Position numbers and translations under genes: made by a program
Shown here: piece by piece, positions 16,533 through 25,065 of the stretch
Layout of the letters: every line of letters starts with the position of its first letter
How positions within the stretch are numbered: position 1 is the stretch's first letter
Assembly: GCA_963824215.1 (NCBI GenBank)
Contig: CAWGOE010000001.1
Span: 310,001 to 374,000, forward strand
Direction of reading: 5' to 3'
DNA: 64,000 nucleotides
DNA from: VRUE01 sp963824215
Lineage (GTDB): Bacteria > Actinomycetota > Thermoleophilia > Solirubrobacterales > 70-9
The notes under the pieces: model-generated
Told to the model about the DNA's origin: nothing
What the model saw: only the letters and a program-made list of their open reading frames with translations
Database searches by the model: none

Positions 16533-17771
16533 GTGGTCGCCCTCGCGCTCGTTGGCTGCGCGAGCGCCGAAGAGGCGCAGCTCACCCCGGTCGCCGGCTT
16601 CGAGCGCTGCGACGACGCTGCCGCCCCGGACGCCGAGGCGCGCTGTCTACCCACCGATTTCCCGCAATGGGAGTTCGAATCCGTGCGCCCGGCAGCCGAG
16701 GGGCTCTTCACGGTCAGCTTTCAGGACAGCGAGGATTCACGCCCCTGGGTGATCGTCTTCGATAGCGACGGCGAGCCGCGCTGGTGGTACAGGCCCAACA
16801 CCCGCGCGCTCTGGGCGCAGATCCTCGCCGACGGCACGATCTCCTGGCCACGCTCCTTCGGCGATGGCTACGGGTTGGATCCGCGCATGGCTCATGAGAT
16901 CCGCTCGCCCTCGGGCGAGCTGCTGCGGTTGGTGCGGACGAAGGGAGCGATCATCGACGGCCACGAGCTGCGTGAGCTGGGCAACGGCAACGTGCTGGTC
17001 GACTCCTATGTGCCAGAAACGGCTGACCTGCGCCGCTTCGGCGGCCCGGCCGAGGCGGCGATCGTCTCCGCCGAAATCCAGGAAATCGACCCCGAGGGGC
17101 GGGTACTGTGGCGCTGGAACTCGCGCGGGCACATTGGCCTTGACGAGACCGGGCGCTGGTGGCACAACGTGCTGGCCAACCCGCGGCGGCGATTGCAGGG
17201 CCTCGAGTCCTTCGACCCCGTGCACATCAACTCGATCGAGCCGCGGGGCCCCGACGAAGTCGTGATCTCCACCCGCCACACCGACGCCGTATACGGGATC
17301 CGTCGCTCGAGTGGCGAGGTCGCCTGGAAGCTCGGCGGCATCGAGACGCCCGACTCGCTGCAGGTCGCCGGCGACCCAGCGCGGAAGCTGCTCGGCGGTC
17401 AGCACGACGCCCGCATCGCCGCCGACGGCAGCCTCAGCGTCTTCGACAACGGCAAGGACCGCCCGCGGCGCCCGCGGGTCGTCTTCTACCGGCTCGACCT
17501 CGAGCAGGGCAAAGCGATCTACCAGGGCCAGCTCAACGACCCTCAGGTGAAGACCAGCCACTGCTGCGGCTCCGCCCGCCAGCTCCCCGACGGCGGCTGG
17601 CTGGTCAGCTGGGGGGACAATCCGCTCGTCACCCAGTTCGACGCCGCTGGCCGGATCGATTTCCGCTTGGAGCTCCCCGCCCCAACCTTTAGGGCAGTGC
17701 CAGCTCCCCCCGATGCGACCAGCCTGGCCACGCTGGAACGAGGTGTGGAGCGGATGGTGGCTGGGCGGTAA
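16533..17771 (+). CDS. Arylsulfotransferase (ASST)-like lipoprotein
   Basis: About 412 residues. A hydrophobic stretch ending LALVGC gives a lipobox. The rest is a propeller-like repeat sequence typical of ASST proteins: IVFDSDGEPRWWYRP, GHELRELGNGNVLVDSY, FDPVHINSIEP, GGQHDARI and SHCCGSARQLPDGGWLVSWG. True ASSTs move sulfate between phenols with a catalytic histidine; several candidates are visible (HINS, QHDA), so activity is plausible but unproven. The start is uncertain: GTG 16533 gives a signal without basic residues, and the better n-region (NPARLAAT) just upstream has no ATG, GTG or TTG. Confidence 0.7.
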   Translation: MVALALVGCASAEEAQLTPVAGFERCDDAAAPDAEARCLPTDFPQWEFESVRPAAEGLFTVSFQDSEDSRPWVIVFDSDGEPRWWYRPNTRALWAQILADGTISWPRSFGDGYGLDPRMAHEIRSPSGELLRLVRTKGAIIDGHELRELGNGNVLVDSYVPETADLRRFGGPAEAAIVSAEIQEIDPEGRVLWRWNSRGHIGLDETGRWWHNVLANPRRRLQGLESFDPVHINSIEPRGPDEVVISTRHTDAVYGIRRSSGEVAWKLGGIETPDSLQVAGDPARKLLGGQHDARIAADGSLSVFDNGKDRPRRPRVVFYRLDLEQGKAIYQGQLNDPQVKTSHCCGSARQLPDGGWLVSWGDNPLVTQFDAAGRIDFRLELPAPTFRAVPAPPDATSLATLERGVERMVAGR

Positions 17772-17920
17772 CCGCCAGCGATCTCGGTTGCGACTGCTAC
17801 CGTGAAGGAGTCGGGTCTGGCCAATTCGCCTCCCGAGAGGTTCCGTTTCCTCCGTGCGCTTGCTTTGCGTTTAGGGGTCGCTGGATCTCCCCTATCGCTC
17901 AAAAAGGAGCTCACAAAACT

Positions 17921-19120
17921 ATGTCGTTCGCCGAACTCGGCGTCTCCAACACTGTCGTGCGCGCGCTCTCACAGCGCGGCATCGACGAACCTTTCCCGAT
18001 TCAACAAATGGTCATCCGCGACGCGCTCGCCGGCCATGATCTTCTCGTCCAGTCGCCGACCGGCTCCGGCAAGACGCTCGCCTTTGGAGTGCCGCTTGTC
18101 GACCGGATCGAGCCGGACACGAAGCGCCTATCCGCTCTCGTCCTCGCCCCCACCCGCGAGCTGGCGGGGCAGATCGTCGACGAGTTGGGCTCTGTCGCCG
18201 ACGCGCGCGGGCTGCGGATCGCCGCCGTCTACGGCGGCGTCGGCTTCGGCCCGCAGAGCGCCGCCGCCAAGCGCGCCGACATCGTCGTCGCCACCCCCGG
18301 CCGGCTCGAGGACCTGATCGCCCGCGGCGTAATCTCGCTCAACCGGGTTCAGATCCTCGTTCTCGACGAGGCCGACCGCATGCTTGACATGGGGTTCAAG
18401 CCGGCGGTCGACCGGATCGTCGCCGACACCCCCGACGAGCGCCAGACCCTCTTCTTCTCGGCGACCCTCGAGGGAGCGACCGGCAAGATCGCCACCGCCT
18501 ACACGCGCAAGCCGCGCCGCCACACCCGCGCGGCGAGCGAGGCGGAGGCAGCCGACATCGAGCATCGCTTCCTCCACGTCGACTCGCAAAGCGCCAAGCT
18601 CGAGCATCTGGTCGAGCAGCTGCGCGGCGAGGGCGGCGGGCGCACCCTGGTCTTCGTCCGCACCAAGCGCGGCGCCGATCGCCTCGTCAAACGCCTGCGC
18701 AAACACCAGGTCGAGGCCGCCGCAATGCACGGCGACAAAAGCCAGGGCCAGCGCGAACGCGCCCTCGCCCGCTTCGAGCGGGGGGACATCGAAGCGCTGA
18801 TCGCAACCGACGTCGCCGCCCGCGGGATCGACGTCGACGGGATCACACAGGTCATCAACTTCGACGCCCCCGGCGACCAGGACGCCTACGTACACCGGGT
18901 CGGCCGCACCGGTCGGGCCGGGAACAGCGGCACCGGGATCAGCTTCGTGCTCGCCGACCAGGTCGACGAGGTGCGGCGCATGGCCGTCGCTCTCGGCCTC
19001 GTCCGCGAGTTCGACCGCGAACGGGTAAACCACAAGCCCACTAAGCCGCAGCAACAGCAACGACAGCAGGGCGCGCCCAGGCGTTCGCGGCGCCGCCGGC
19101 GTGCCAAGGCGGCGCGATGA
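17921..19120 (+). CDS. DEAD-box ATP-dependent RNA helicase (RhlE-like)
   Basis: A 399-residue helicase with all core motifs: Q motif (PFPIQQ), Walker A SPTGSGKT at residues 45-52, PTRELAGQ, TPGR, the DEAD box (VLDEADRMLDMGF), SAT, and HRVGRTGRAG in the second RecA domain. The basic C-terminus (RRSRRRRRAKAAR) probably binds RNA. It remodels structured RNA, for example in ribosome assembly or RNA decay. AAAGGAG upstream of the ATG is a good ribosome site. The stop overlaps the next ATG (ATGA). Confidence 0.92.
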   Translation: MSFAELGVSNTVVRALSQRGIDEPFPIQQMVIRDALAGHDLLVQSPTGSGKTLAFGVPLVDRIEPDTKRLSALVLAPTRELAGQIVDELGSVADARGLRIAAVYGGVGFGPQSAAAKRADIVVATPGRLEDLIARGVISLNRVQILVLDEADRMLDMGFKPAVDRIVADTPDERQTLFFSATLEGATGKIATAYTRKPRRHTRAASEAEAADIEHRFLHVDSQSAKLEHLVEQLRGEGGGRTLVFVRTKRGADRLVKRLRKHQVEAAAMHGDKSQGQRERALARFERGDIEALIATDVAARGIDVDGITQVINFDAPGDQDAYVHRVGRTGRAGNSGTGISFVLADQVDEVRRMAVALGLVREFDRERVNHKPTKPQQQQRQQGAPRRSRRRRRAKAAR

Positions 19121-19479
19121 CCGTAGCCGCCCCGACGTCCCGCAAATGGACCTGTGACCGCTGCGGTGTCTCGGTCGGCCAGATAGACGGTGCGGAAGTA
19201 CCGATGCCCGAGAGTTGGGTCAGCGGGGACGACGGTCGTTTCTGTCTTACCTGCCGCCGCGAGCGAGCTGCGGAGGCGGCCCTCGACGCGGCGCCGGCCG
19301 ACTGCAGTAACGACGCTCGGGCCAAATTGCGCCGCGCCGGACTGGTCGAGTTCGAGGTGCGCCGCGCCCCGGATCGCGCTGACAACGCGATCGCCAAGGC
19401 TTGTCATACCTCAGCCTCTGCCGTCGCCGCGGCGCGGCAGCAACTCCAACCTCAGGCCAAAGCGTCCGCGCGCCGATAG
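19117..19479 (+). CDS. Zinc-ribbon protein of unknown function
   Basis: A 120-residue protein with two CxxC pairs, C13/C16 (TCDRCGV) and C43/C46 (FCLTCRR), forming a likely zinc ribbon. The helical C-terminal half (ELRRAGL-like to SASAVAAARQQL) looks like a small nucleic-acid-binding region. It is translationally coupled to the DEAD-box helicase (ATGA overlap), so a shared role in RNA metabolism is a reasonable inference. I know of no named function. Confidence 0.65.
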   Translation: MTVAAPTSRKWTCDRCGVSVGQIDGAEVPMPESWVSGDDGRFCLTCRRERAAEAALDAAPADCSNDARAKLRRAGLVEFEVRRAPDRADNAIAKACHTSASAVAAARQQLQPQAKASARR

Positions 19480-19488
19480 GGAACTACC

Positions 19489-20349
19489 GTGGCACAACTC
19501 GGCATCGCACTGGCCCTCATCGCGGCCCTAATGACCAACTGCGCCTCGCTGCTCAAGCACCGGGGCTGCCACCGCACGGAGGCGGTGAGCATCCGCCGGC
19601 CGCTGCGCAGCGCCCGCGCCCTGGCCGGCTCGCGCTGGTTCGCCGCCGGCTGGGGCTTGGCGGCTGTCGCCTGGCTGATCCACGTTGCGGCGCTCTCGAT
19701 GGCGCCGATCTCGATCGTGCAGGCGGTGCTCGCCGGCGGCGCGGTGACCCTGGCGGTGCTCTCGCAGCGGCTCTTCGGCGACCCGGTCGAGCGGCAGCAA
19801 TGGCTGGCGCTGCTGCTGGGCGGCTTCGGGCTGGCGCTGCTCGCGCTCACGCTGCCGCAGCTGCACGGCAGTCACTCGGAGTTCACCCCCGGCGCGATCC
19901 TCGGCTTCGAGGGCGGGTTGGCGCTGATTGCCAGCGGCCTCGCCCTCGGCCACCGCTCGCCGCGACTCGCCGCTCGCCGGGGGGTGCTCCTCGCCGTGCT
20001 CGCCGGCACGTTGATCGCTTTTGCCGGCGTCGCGATCAAGGGCCTCTTCGGCGCCGGCGAGGTCTCGATCGCGGTGCTGGCACCCTGGATCGCGCTGACC
20101 GTGGTCTGCGGCGTCATGGCCCAGTACGCGGTCGTGGCGGCGCTGCAGGGAGGCCAGGCGATCGAGACGATCGGCCTAATCGGGTTGGTCGCCAACGCGA
20201 CCCAGATCGCCGGCGGCGTGCTCGTCTTCGGCGATCCGCTCTCCGCCGATCCGCTCGGCATCGCCCTGCAGGCAACCGCCTTCGCGATGGTCTGCGGCTC
20301 GGCCCTGCTGCTCCCATCGCGCGCTCAGCGCGCCTTGGCGCCAGCCTGA
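19489..20349 (+). CDS. DMT-superfamily (EamA-like) permease
   Basis: A 286-residue protein with nine to ten hydrophobic segments in two halves, typical of the drug/metabolite transporter superfamily. The paired motif SMAPISIVQAVLAGGAVTLA and the second-half counterpart VVAALQGGQAIETIGLIGLV support this. The substrate is unknown. The start is a GTG with ATAGGGA upstream. It follows the zinc-ribbon gene by nine bases. Confidence 0.75.
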   Translation: MAQLGIALALIAALMTNCASLLKHRGCHRTEAVSIRRPLRSARALAGSRWFAAGWGLAAVAWLIHVAALSMAPISIVQAVLAGGAVTLAVLSQRLFGDPVERQQWLALLLGGFGLALLALTLPQLHGSHSEFTPGAILGFEGGLALIASGLALGHRSPRLAARRGVLLAVLAGTLIAFAGVAIKGLFGAGEVSIAVLAPWIALTVVCGVMAQYAVVAALQGGQAIETIGLIGLVANATQIAGGVLVFGDPLSADPLGIALQATAFAMVCGSALLLPSRAQRALAPA

Positions 20350-20412
20350 ACAACCGGGATCGCGCGCACCGCGTAGCGTTTTCCCCGCTCTCATGCCGGG
20401 TAGTCCGCCGGC

Positions 20413-20685
20413 ATGAAGTTCCTCTTCGCCCCGATCGGGATCCTCGCCGGCCTGGCTGCCGGCTTCGCCGCCCAGAAGGGCTTCGAGAAAGTCTGGGCGA
20501 TCTTCGACGAGCAGGAGGCCCCCGAGGCGGAGGATCGCGAGGTCTCCTACCCGAAGCTCGCGCTGGCGCTAATCCTGGAGGGGGCGATATTTCGCCTGGT
20601 CAAAGGGATGGTCGATCGCGGCGCCCGCCTCGGCTTCGCCTCGCTGACCGGCAGCTGGCCGGGCGAGCAGGACTCCTCCAAGTAA
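20413..20685 (+). CDS. DUF4235-like small membrane protein
   Basis: A 90-residue protein with an N-terminal membrane segment (FLFAPIGILAGLAAGFAAQKG), an acidic middle (EQEAPEAEDREVSY), and a second amphipathic or membrane helix (LALALILEGAIFRLVKGMVD). This order matches the DUF4235 family of actinobacteria, whose function is unknown. Confidence 0.65.
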   Translation: MKFLFAPIGILAGLAAGFAAQKGFEKVWAIFDEQEAPEAEDREVSYPKLALALILEGAIFRLVKGMVDRGARLGFASLTGSWPGEQDSSK

Positions 20686-20695
20686 TTAGGAGGGC

Positions 20696-21604
20696 CTACC
20701 CCTTGCGCCACTTCTTCCAGCCACGGCGCATCTTGCGCCGGAAGGCCTTGGGCTTCCTGGCGTAGAGGCGCTCGCCGAGGTCGAAGGCGGCGCCGGCGAG
20801 CTCCTGCTGACGCTCGGCGATCGCGGCGACCAGAGCGGGGCGTTCGGCGAGCGGCAACTCGCGGCGCAAGAGATCGTCGCGGAGGACGGTGAGATCGTGG
20901 TGGTCGCCAAGAGCATCGGCGAGCTCATCGGCCCACCCGAGCGCATCGTGGAGCGCCTTGGGACGAGCGTCGCGCAGAATGCGCAGGTGGTACCAAAGGT
21001 CCTTGGCGCGCTTGCGCCACTGGTGCATGTTCGCCCCGCTCGGGTCCTCAGCGGCGCGGCGCATTTCGCGTTTGCCGCGGCTGTAGGCACGACAGATGCC
21101 AGGACCGACCAACTTCCAGGAATCGGCGGACTCCAGCGGCCAGGCCTCGACCCGCCTGCGCCCCTCTTCGACCGCTTCCAGCGCCGCCCCAACCGAGTCC
21201 GCGTCGCCCTCGCGCGCCGCGCGCACGGCGAGATTGCGCTCTTGCCGCAGCTCGCCGAGCCAATCGGAGGTGTCGGTCGGCGCCAGTCGGTCCGAGAAGT
21301 GCTCACGGAGGCCCTCCAGCGCCTCCAGCTTCGCCTCGGCGTCGCGGCTCGTTGAGAGCAGCCGGCCAGCTGCCCGGTAGCGCTCGTTTTCGGCCCGGTA
21401 GACATCGTCGCCAAGCACGCGGCGAATCAGCCGAATCGCGGCACGCAGCTTCTTCATGTCTTTGCGGGCAGCGTGGATGCACTCAGACGGCTCCTCGGCC
21501 GTCCGAGCCTCGCGCAACCGCTCCGCTGCGCGTTCCACGCGCTCCAAAGCGATCCGCCGCATCCCCGCGGCTGGCTTCTCGTCCGCCTCGAGGCGGTAGG
21601 GCAT
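20696..21604 (-). CDS. CHAD-domain protein
   Basis: A 302-residue helical protein with the conserved histidines and basic residues of the CHAD domain: ECIHAARKDMKKLRAAIRL, NMHQWRKRAKDLWYHLRIL and LGDHHDLTVLRDDL. CHAD domains bind polyphosphate. No CYTH triphosphatase domain is attached, and none is nearby. The basic tail (RKPKAFRRKMRRGWKKWRKG) fits binding to a polyanion. It converges on the DUF4235 gene. Confidence 0.85.
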   Translation of the reverse strand: MPYRLEADEKPAAGMRRIALERVERAAERLREARTAEEPSECIHAARKDMKKLRAAIRLIRRVLGDDVYRAENERYRAAGRLLSTSRDAEAKLEALEGLREHFSDRLAPTDTSDWLGELRQERNLAVRAAREGDADSVGAALEAVEEGRRRVEAWPLESADSWKLVGPGICRAYSRGKREMRRAAEDPSGANMHQWRKRAKDLWYHLRILRDARPKALHDALGWADELADALGDHHDLTVLRDDLLRRELPLAERPALVAAIAERQQELAGAAFDLGERLYARKPKAFRRKMRRGWKKWRKG

Positions 21605-21662
21605 GAGGCGATGTTAGAGCGGGACCTACGCATCGTATGGTCGGGTATCCTTGAGCATCAGG

Positions 21663-22253
21663 ATGGCGGCTGTCACCTTCATTACGCTCGGGCCAACGGG
21701 GACCTGCCACGAGCGCGCGGTGGAGCGGTATGCCGAGTTCCAGGGGATCGAGGACTACGGGATCGAGCTGATCACCGACTTCTTCGTCGGCCTGGAGATG
21801 CTGCGCGAGACCCCGGGCGCCTTCCTCGTCCAGTGCAGCGCCCACCCGCTGGTCCACGAGATCACCGAGAAGTACTGGACCGAGGTCTGGGTCGTCGACA
21901 CCTTCATCTACCCGACCAAGCACCTGGTGCTGCTCAGCCGCAAGGAGGTTGAGGTGCCGCGGTCGCTGGGGATCGTCCCGGCGACCAAGGGCTACGTCGA
22001 CCTCTCCCAATGGGAGGAGGTGATCGACGTCGCCTCGAAGCCGATCGTCGCCGAAGAGCTGCTTGCCGGCCGCTACGACTCCGGCCTGACCCACATGGAG
22101 CACGTCGAGGAGCACGCCGACGAGCTCCGCCTCGACCTCGACATCGGCGAAATCGACACCACCTGGGTCGTCTACGGCAAGCAGAAGCGCTTCCAGGGCG
22201 AGGTCATCGGCATCCCCTCGGCGGAGCTCTTCGCTCAACCGCAAGCGGTCTAG
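21663..22253 (+). CDS. Prephenate dehydratase/decarboxylase-like protein
   Basis: A 196-residue protein beginning MAAVTFITLGPTGTCHERAV, the substrate-binding opening of the prephenate dehydratase fold. Its length, the missing ACT domain and the ending pattern (LTHMEHVEEHADELRL, then TTWVVYGKQ) resemble BacA-type prephenate decarboxylases of the bacilysin pathway more than PheA. No other bacilysin-like genes are near, so the substrate is open. The ATG at 21663 is preferred over the TTG at 21651; TATCCT about 10 bases upstream is a possible -10 box. Confidence 0.6.
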   Translation: MAAVTFITLGPTGTCHERAVERYAEFQGIEDYGIELITDFFVGLEMLRETPGAFLVQCSAHPLVHEITEKYWTEVWVVDTFIYPTKHLVLLSRKEVEVPRSLGIVPATKGYVDLSQWEEVIDVASKPIVAEELLAGRYDSGLTHMEHVEEHADELRLDLDIGEIDTTWVVYGKQKRFQGEVIGIPSAELFAQPQAV

Positions 22254-22358
22254 CCTATTCCGGCAGGGCTTCCACTTAACTTTTCGAGTTACGCCTGTGG
22301 CTACGGCAATTGTTCGCGGCGAAAAAGTACAAGACGTTCCAGCCCTACCGGAATAGGC
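22253..22358. repeat. 106-bp element with 18-bp terminal inverted repeats
   Basis: GCCTATTCCGGCAGGGCT at 22253-22270 and its reverse complement with one mismatch at 22341-22358 flank 70 bases with no coding potential. The left arm starts in the stop codon of the upstream gene. It could be a miniature inverted-repeat element or a structured RNA/attenuator; no T tract follows. Confidence 0.7.
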
Positions 22359-22374
22359 CTTAAGCTCCCGAGCC

Positions 22375-23139
22375 ATGAGGGTCGCGGTCGCTGGTGGTAC
22401 TGGTGTCCTGGGTAAAGCCCTGGTCGCTGAGCTGGTGGCAAGGGGTGACGAGGTTCGGGCCCTGAGCCGCACCGCGCCGAAGAAGCTGCCGGAGGGCGCC
22501 TCTTACCACCGTGTTGATTTGACCAGCGGTGACGGTCTGGCCGAGGCGCTCGGCGGCGTCGAGGTCGTCGTCGACGCCGCCAACTCGAGCCCGCGCAACG
22601 CGGGGCCGGTCTTGGTCGATGGGACCGAACGGCTGCTCGCGGCCGGAGCTCAGGCAGGGGCGCGCCATCACGTCGGCATCTCGATCGTCGGCTGCGACCG
22701 GGTGCCGACGTCCTACTACGAGGTGAAGGTCAAGCAGGAGGAGGCGATCGCCAACGGCGAGGTTCCCTGGAGCCTGCTGCGCGCGACCCAGTTCCACTCG
22801 CTGCTGGCCTGGGCGTTCGGCCAGGCGGCGCGGGCGCGGATGTCTCCCGTCGGCAGCGCCCGCCTGCAACCGATTGAGCCCGCGGTCGTCGCTGCACGAC
22901 TCGCCGATGTCGCCCACGCCGAACCCGCGGGTCGCCTGGAGGACATCGCCGGCCCGGAGGTGCACACGCTGGGCGAACTGGCCAAGACCTGGCGCTCAGC
23001 GGCGGGCCGTCGCCTGCTGCTACCGCTGCCGATCCCGATGATCGGCAAGGTCGGCAAGCCGCTGCGCGAAGGGGCACTCTGCAACCCCGACGCCGCAGCC
23101 GGTGGCCCAACGTTCGAGGAATGGCTCTCCCGTGGCTGA
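22375..23139 (+). CDS. NmrA-like NAD(P)-binding protein
   Basis: A 254-residue atypical short-chain dehydrogenase-like protein. The N-terminal nucleotide motif is VAVAGGTGVLGKALVAEL, and the fold continues with VVVDAANSS and HHVGISIVGCDRVPTSYYEV, where Tyr and Lys are present but spaced atypically. Family members are NAD(P)-sensing or act on small metabolites. The substrate is unknown. No signal peptide is visible. Confidence 0.75.
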   Translation: MRVAVAGGTGVLGKALVAELVARGDEVRALSRTAPKKLPEGASYHRVDLTSGDGLAEALGGVEVVVDAANSSPRNAGPVLVDGTERLLAAGAQAGARHHVGISIVGCDRVPTSYYEVKVKQEEAIANGEVPWSLLRATQFHSLLAWAFGQAARARMSPVGSARLQPIEPAVVAARLADVAHAEPAGRLEDIAGPEVHTLGELAKTWRSAAGRRLLLPLPIPMIGKVGKPLREGALCNPDAAAGGPTFEEWLSRG

Positions 23140-23190
23140 TCGACTGACGCGTATCCGACATTGACCACACCAGAGTGGGGTGAAAATCGG

Positions 23191-23610
23191 ATGCGCGCTG
23201 CGGGCCTAGCGCGGGTGGCGTTGCTCGTCCTGCTGGTCTCGGTTCTCGCGGTCGGCCTGCCGGCAACCTTCGCCCCCGAGTCCTTCTACGGAGACTTCCC
23301 CTTCGTGCGCCACTGGGTCGACCTGCTGCCCCCATACAACGAGCATCTGGTCACCGACGTCGGCGGCCTCTACCTCGGCTTTGCCATGCTATTCGCCTGG
23401 GCTGCCTGGACGCTGCAGCCAACCCTGGTCCGCGCCGCCTGCTCGGCCTGGCTGCTCACCGCGGCGATCCACCTCTTCTTCCACGCCACCCACCTAGAGA
23501 ACTTCAGCACCGGCGACGCGGTAGCCGAGCTCGCCTCGCTCGCCTTCCTCCTCGCGCCGCCGCTGGTCGCGATCTGGGCGGTCGGCGACCGGAGCGAACA
23601 GCTCAGCTGA
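23191..23610 (+). CDS. Four-helix membrane protein of unknown function
   Basis: A 139-residue protein with four hydrophobic segments (ALLVLLVSVLAVGLPATF, GGLYLGFAMLFAWAAW, AACSAWLLTAAIHLFFH, ELASLAFLLAPPLVAIWAV). Conserved-looking histidines lie between segments three and four (HLFFHATHLENF). The ATG at 23191 is chosen over a TTG at 23161 because it sits just before the first segment with basic residues. It overlaps the convergent hydrolase-cyclase gene by 8 bases. Confidence 0.6.
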   Translation: MRAAGLARVALLVLLVSVLAVGLPATFAPESFYGDFPFVRHWVDLLPPYNEHLVTDVGGLYLGFAMLFAWAAWTLQPTLVRAACSAWLLTAAIHLFFHATHLENFSTGDAVAELASLAFLLAPPLVAIWAVGDRSEQLS

Positions 23611-24961
23611 CGTCGCTGGGCGAGAGCGGGGTCGAGGCGACGCTGTAAATGTCCCATTCGTCGGCCACGCCCTTGAGCGCGTGGTGTCCCGCCTCGGCGA
23701 ACTCGATGCCCGAGCCAACCGAGAGGTCGCGCACGGTGCGCGATACGAGCACCTCGCGGGCGCCGGCGAGGCCGGCAATGCGGGCGGCGACATGGACGGC
23801 GATCCCGCCCACGTCCTCGCCCATCAGCTCTACCTCGCCGGTATGCAGGCCGGCGCGGACCTCGATTCCCAGCGCCGGCATCGCGTCGGCGATCGCCCGC
23901 GCGCACTCCGCCGCGCGGGTCGGACCGTCAAATACCGCAAGGAAGCCGTCGCCGGTCGTCTTCACCTCGCGTCCCTGAAAGCGGGCAAGCTGGGCTCGGG
24001 TCACCTCTTGGTGGCGCTCCAGCAAATTGCGCCAGCGGCGGTCGCCCATCTCGCCAGCCAACCGGGTCGAGTCAACAATGTCGGTGAAGAGAACCGTCGC
24101 CAGCACCCGCTCCGGAGCCCGGACCGGTCGCACGCCGGTGAGGAACTCCTCGACCTCGTCCATCGCCTCGATCCCGTTCTCCCCTACCCAGGGAAAGTGG
24201 TCCTCTCCCTCGAGCTCCAGATAGCGGCTGCCCTCGATCTGCTCGGCGAGCCAGCGCGCCGCTCGGTAGTTGACGACGCGGTCGCCGCGGCGGTGCATTA
24301 CCAGGGTCGGCGTGTGGATCAGCGGCAGGGCGTCGCGCACATCCGCCTCGAGGAACATCGTGAGGAGCTGATGGGCCCGCATCGGGCTCGCCGCCTGGCG
24401 CTCGTAGCGGGCCTGCCCCTCCCGGGCGGCAGGGTCATCGGCGAGGCTCGGCGAGAAGACGTCGAGCGTCGCCCCCTGCCCCCACTGGGGGGACATCAGC
24501 TCCCTGTCGGCCTCGAGCAAAGCCTCCTTCGGCGGCGCCCAGGGGTAGTCCTCGGCCCAGGTCGAGCGCGCCATCCCACCCCACAGCACAAGCGCCGAGA
24601 CCCGCTCCGGGTGGGTGGCGGCGAACAGCATGCTGGTCATCGCTCCCTCCGACATGCCGAACAGCGCCGCGCGCTCAGACCCGACCGCATCCATCACCGC
24701 GCGCAGGTCGTCCATCCGCTCCTCCAGCGTCGTCGTGCCGTCCACCGGGTCCGACAGGCCAACCCCGCGCCGGTCGAACGTGACCACCCGGGCGAAGGAG
24801 CCGAGCCGGCGCAGGAACCGCACCAGCGCCGGGTTTTCCCACATCAGATCGAGGTGGGACAGGTAGGGATAGGCGACGACGATGTCGAGCTCGCCTTCGC
24901 CGATTTCCTGGTAGGCGATGCCAATGTCGCCGCTGCGCGCATATCGGGTTTCAGGTGGCAT
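23603..24961 (-). CDS. Alpha/beta hydrolase fused to a class III nucleotidyl cyclase domain
   Basis: A 452-residue fusion. Residues 1-270 are an alpha/beta hydrolase: DRRGVGLSD, the nucleophile elbow GMSEGAMTS, and a late GEDHFPWVG that should hold the catalytic histidine. Residues 285-445 are a class III adenylate/guanylate cyclase domain with TVLFTDIVDSTRLAG (first metal aspartate), KTTGDGFLAVFDGP (second) and VAARIAGLAGAREVLVS. Such fusions are frequent in mycobacteria and related actinobacteria, and are proposed to couple a hydrolysable ligand to cyclic nucleotide production. Confidence 0.85.
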   Translation of the reverse strand: MPPETRYARSGDIGIAYQEIGEGELDIVVAYPYLSHLDLMWENPALVRFLRRLGSFARVVTFDRRGVGLSDPVDGTTTLEERMDDLRAVMDAVGSERAALFGMSEGAMTSMLFAATHPERVSALVLWGGMARSTWAEDYPWAPPKEALLEADRELMSPQWGQGATLDVFSPSLADDPAAREGQARYERQAASPMRAHQLLTMFLEADVRDALPLIHTPTLVMHRRGDRVVNYRAARWLAEQIEGSRYLELEGEDHFPWVGENGIEAMDEVEEFLTGVRPVRAPERVLATVLFTDIVDSTRLAGEMGDRRWRNLLERHQEVTRAQLARFQGREVKTTGDGFLAVFDGPTRAAECARAIADAMPALGIEVRAGLHTGEVELMGEDVGGIAVHVAARIAGLAGAREVLVSRTVRDLSVGSGIEFAEAGHHALKGVADEWDIYSVASTPLSPSDVS

Positions 24962-25065
24962 GCCCCCGCCACACTACGCGGCGACCGCGCAGCGTCAAGC
25001 CCTAGGACGAGGGCTGCATTCGCCCGGTATAGGTGGCGAACGCAGCGCTCGTCCGATCGTCGGTC

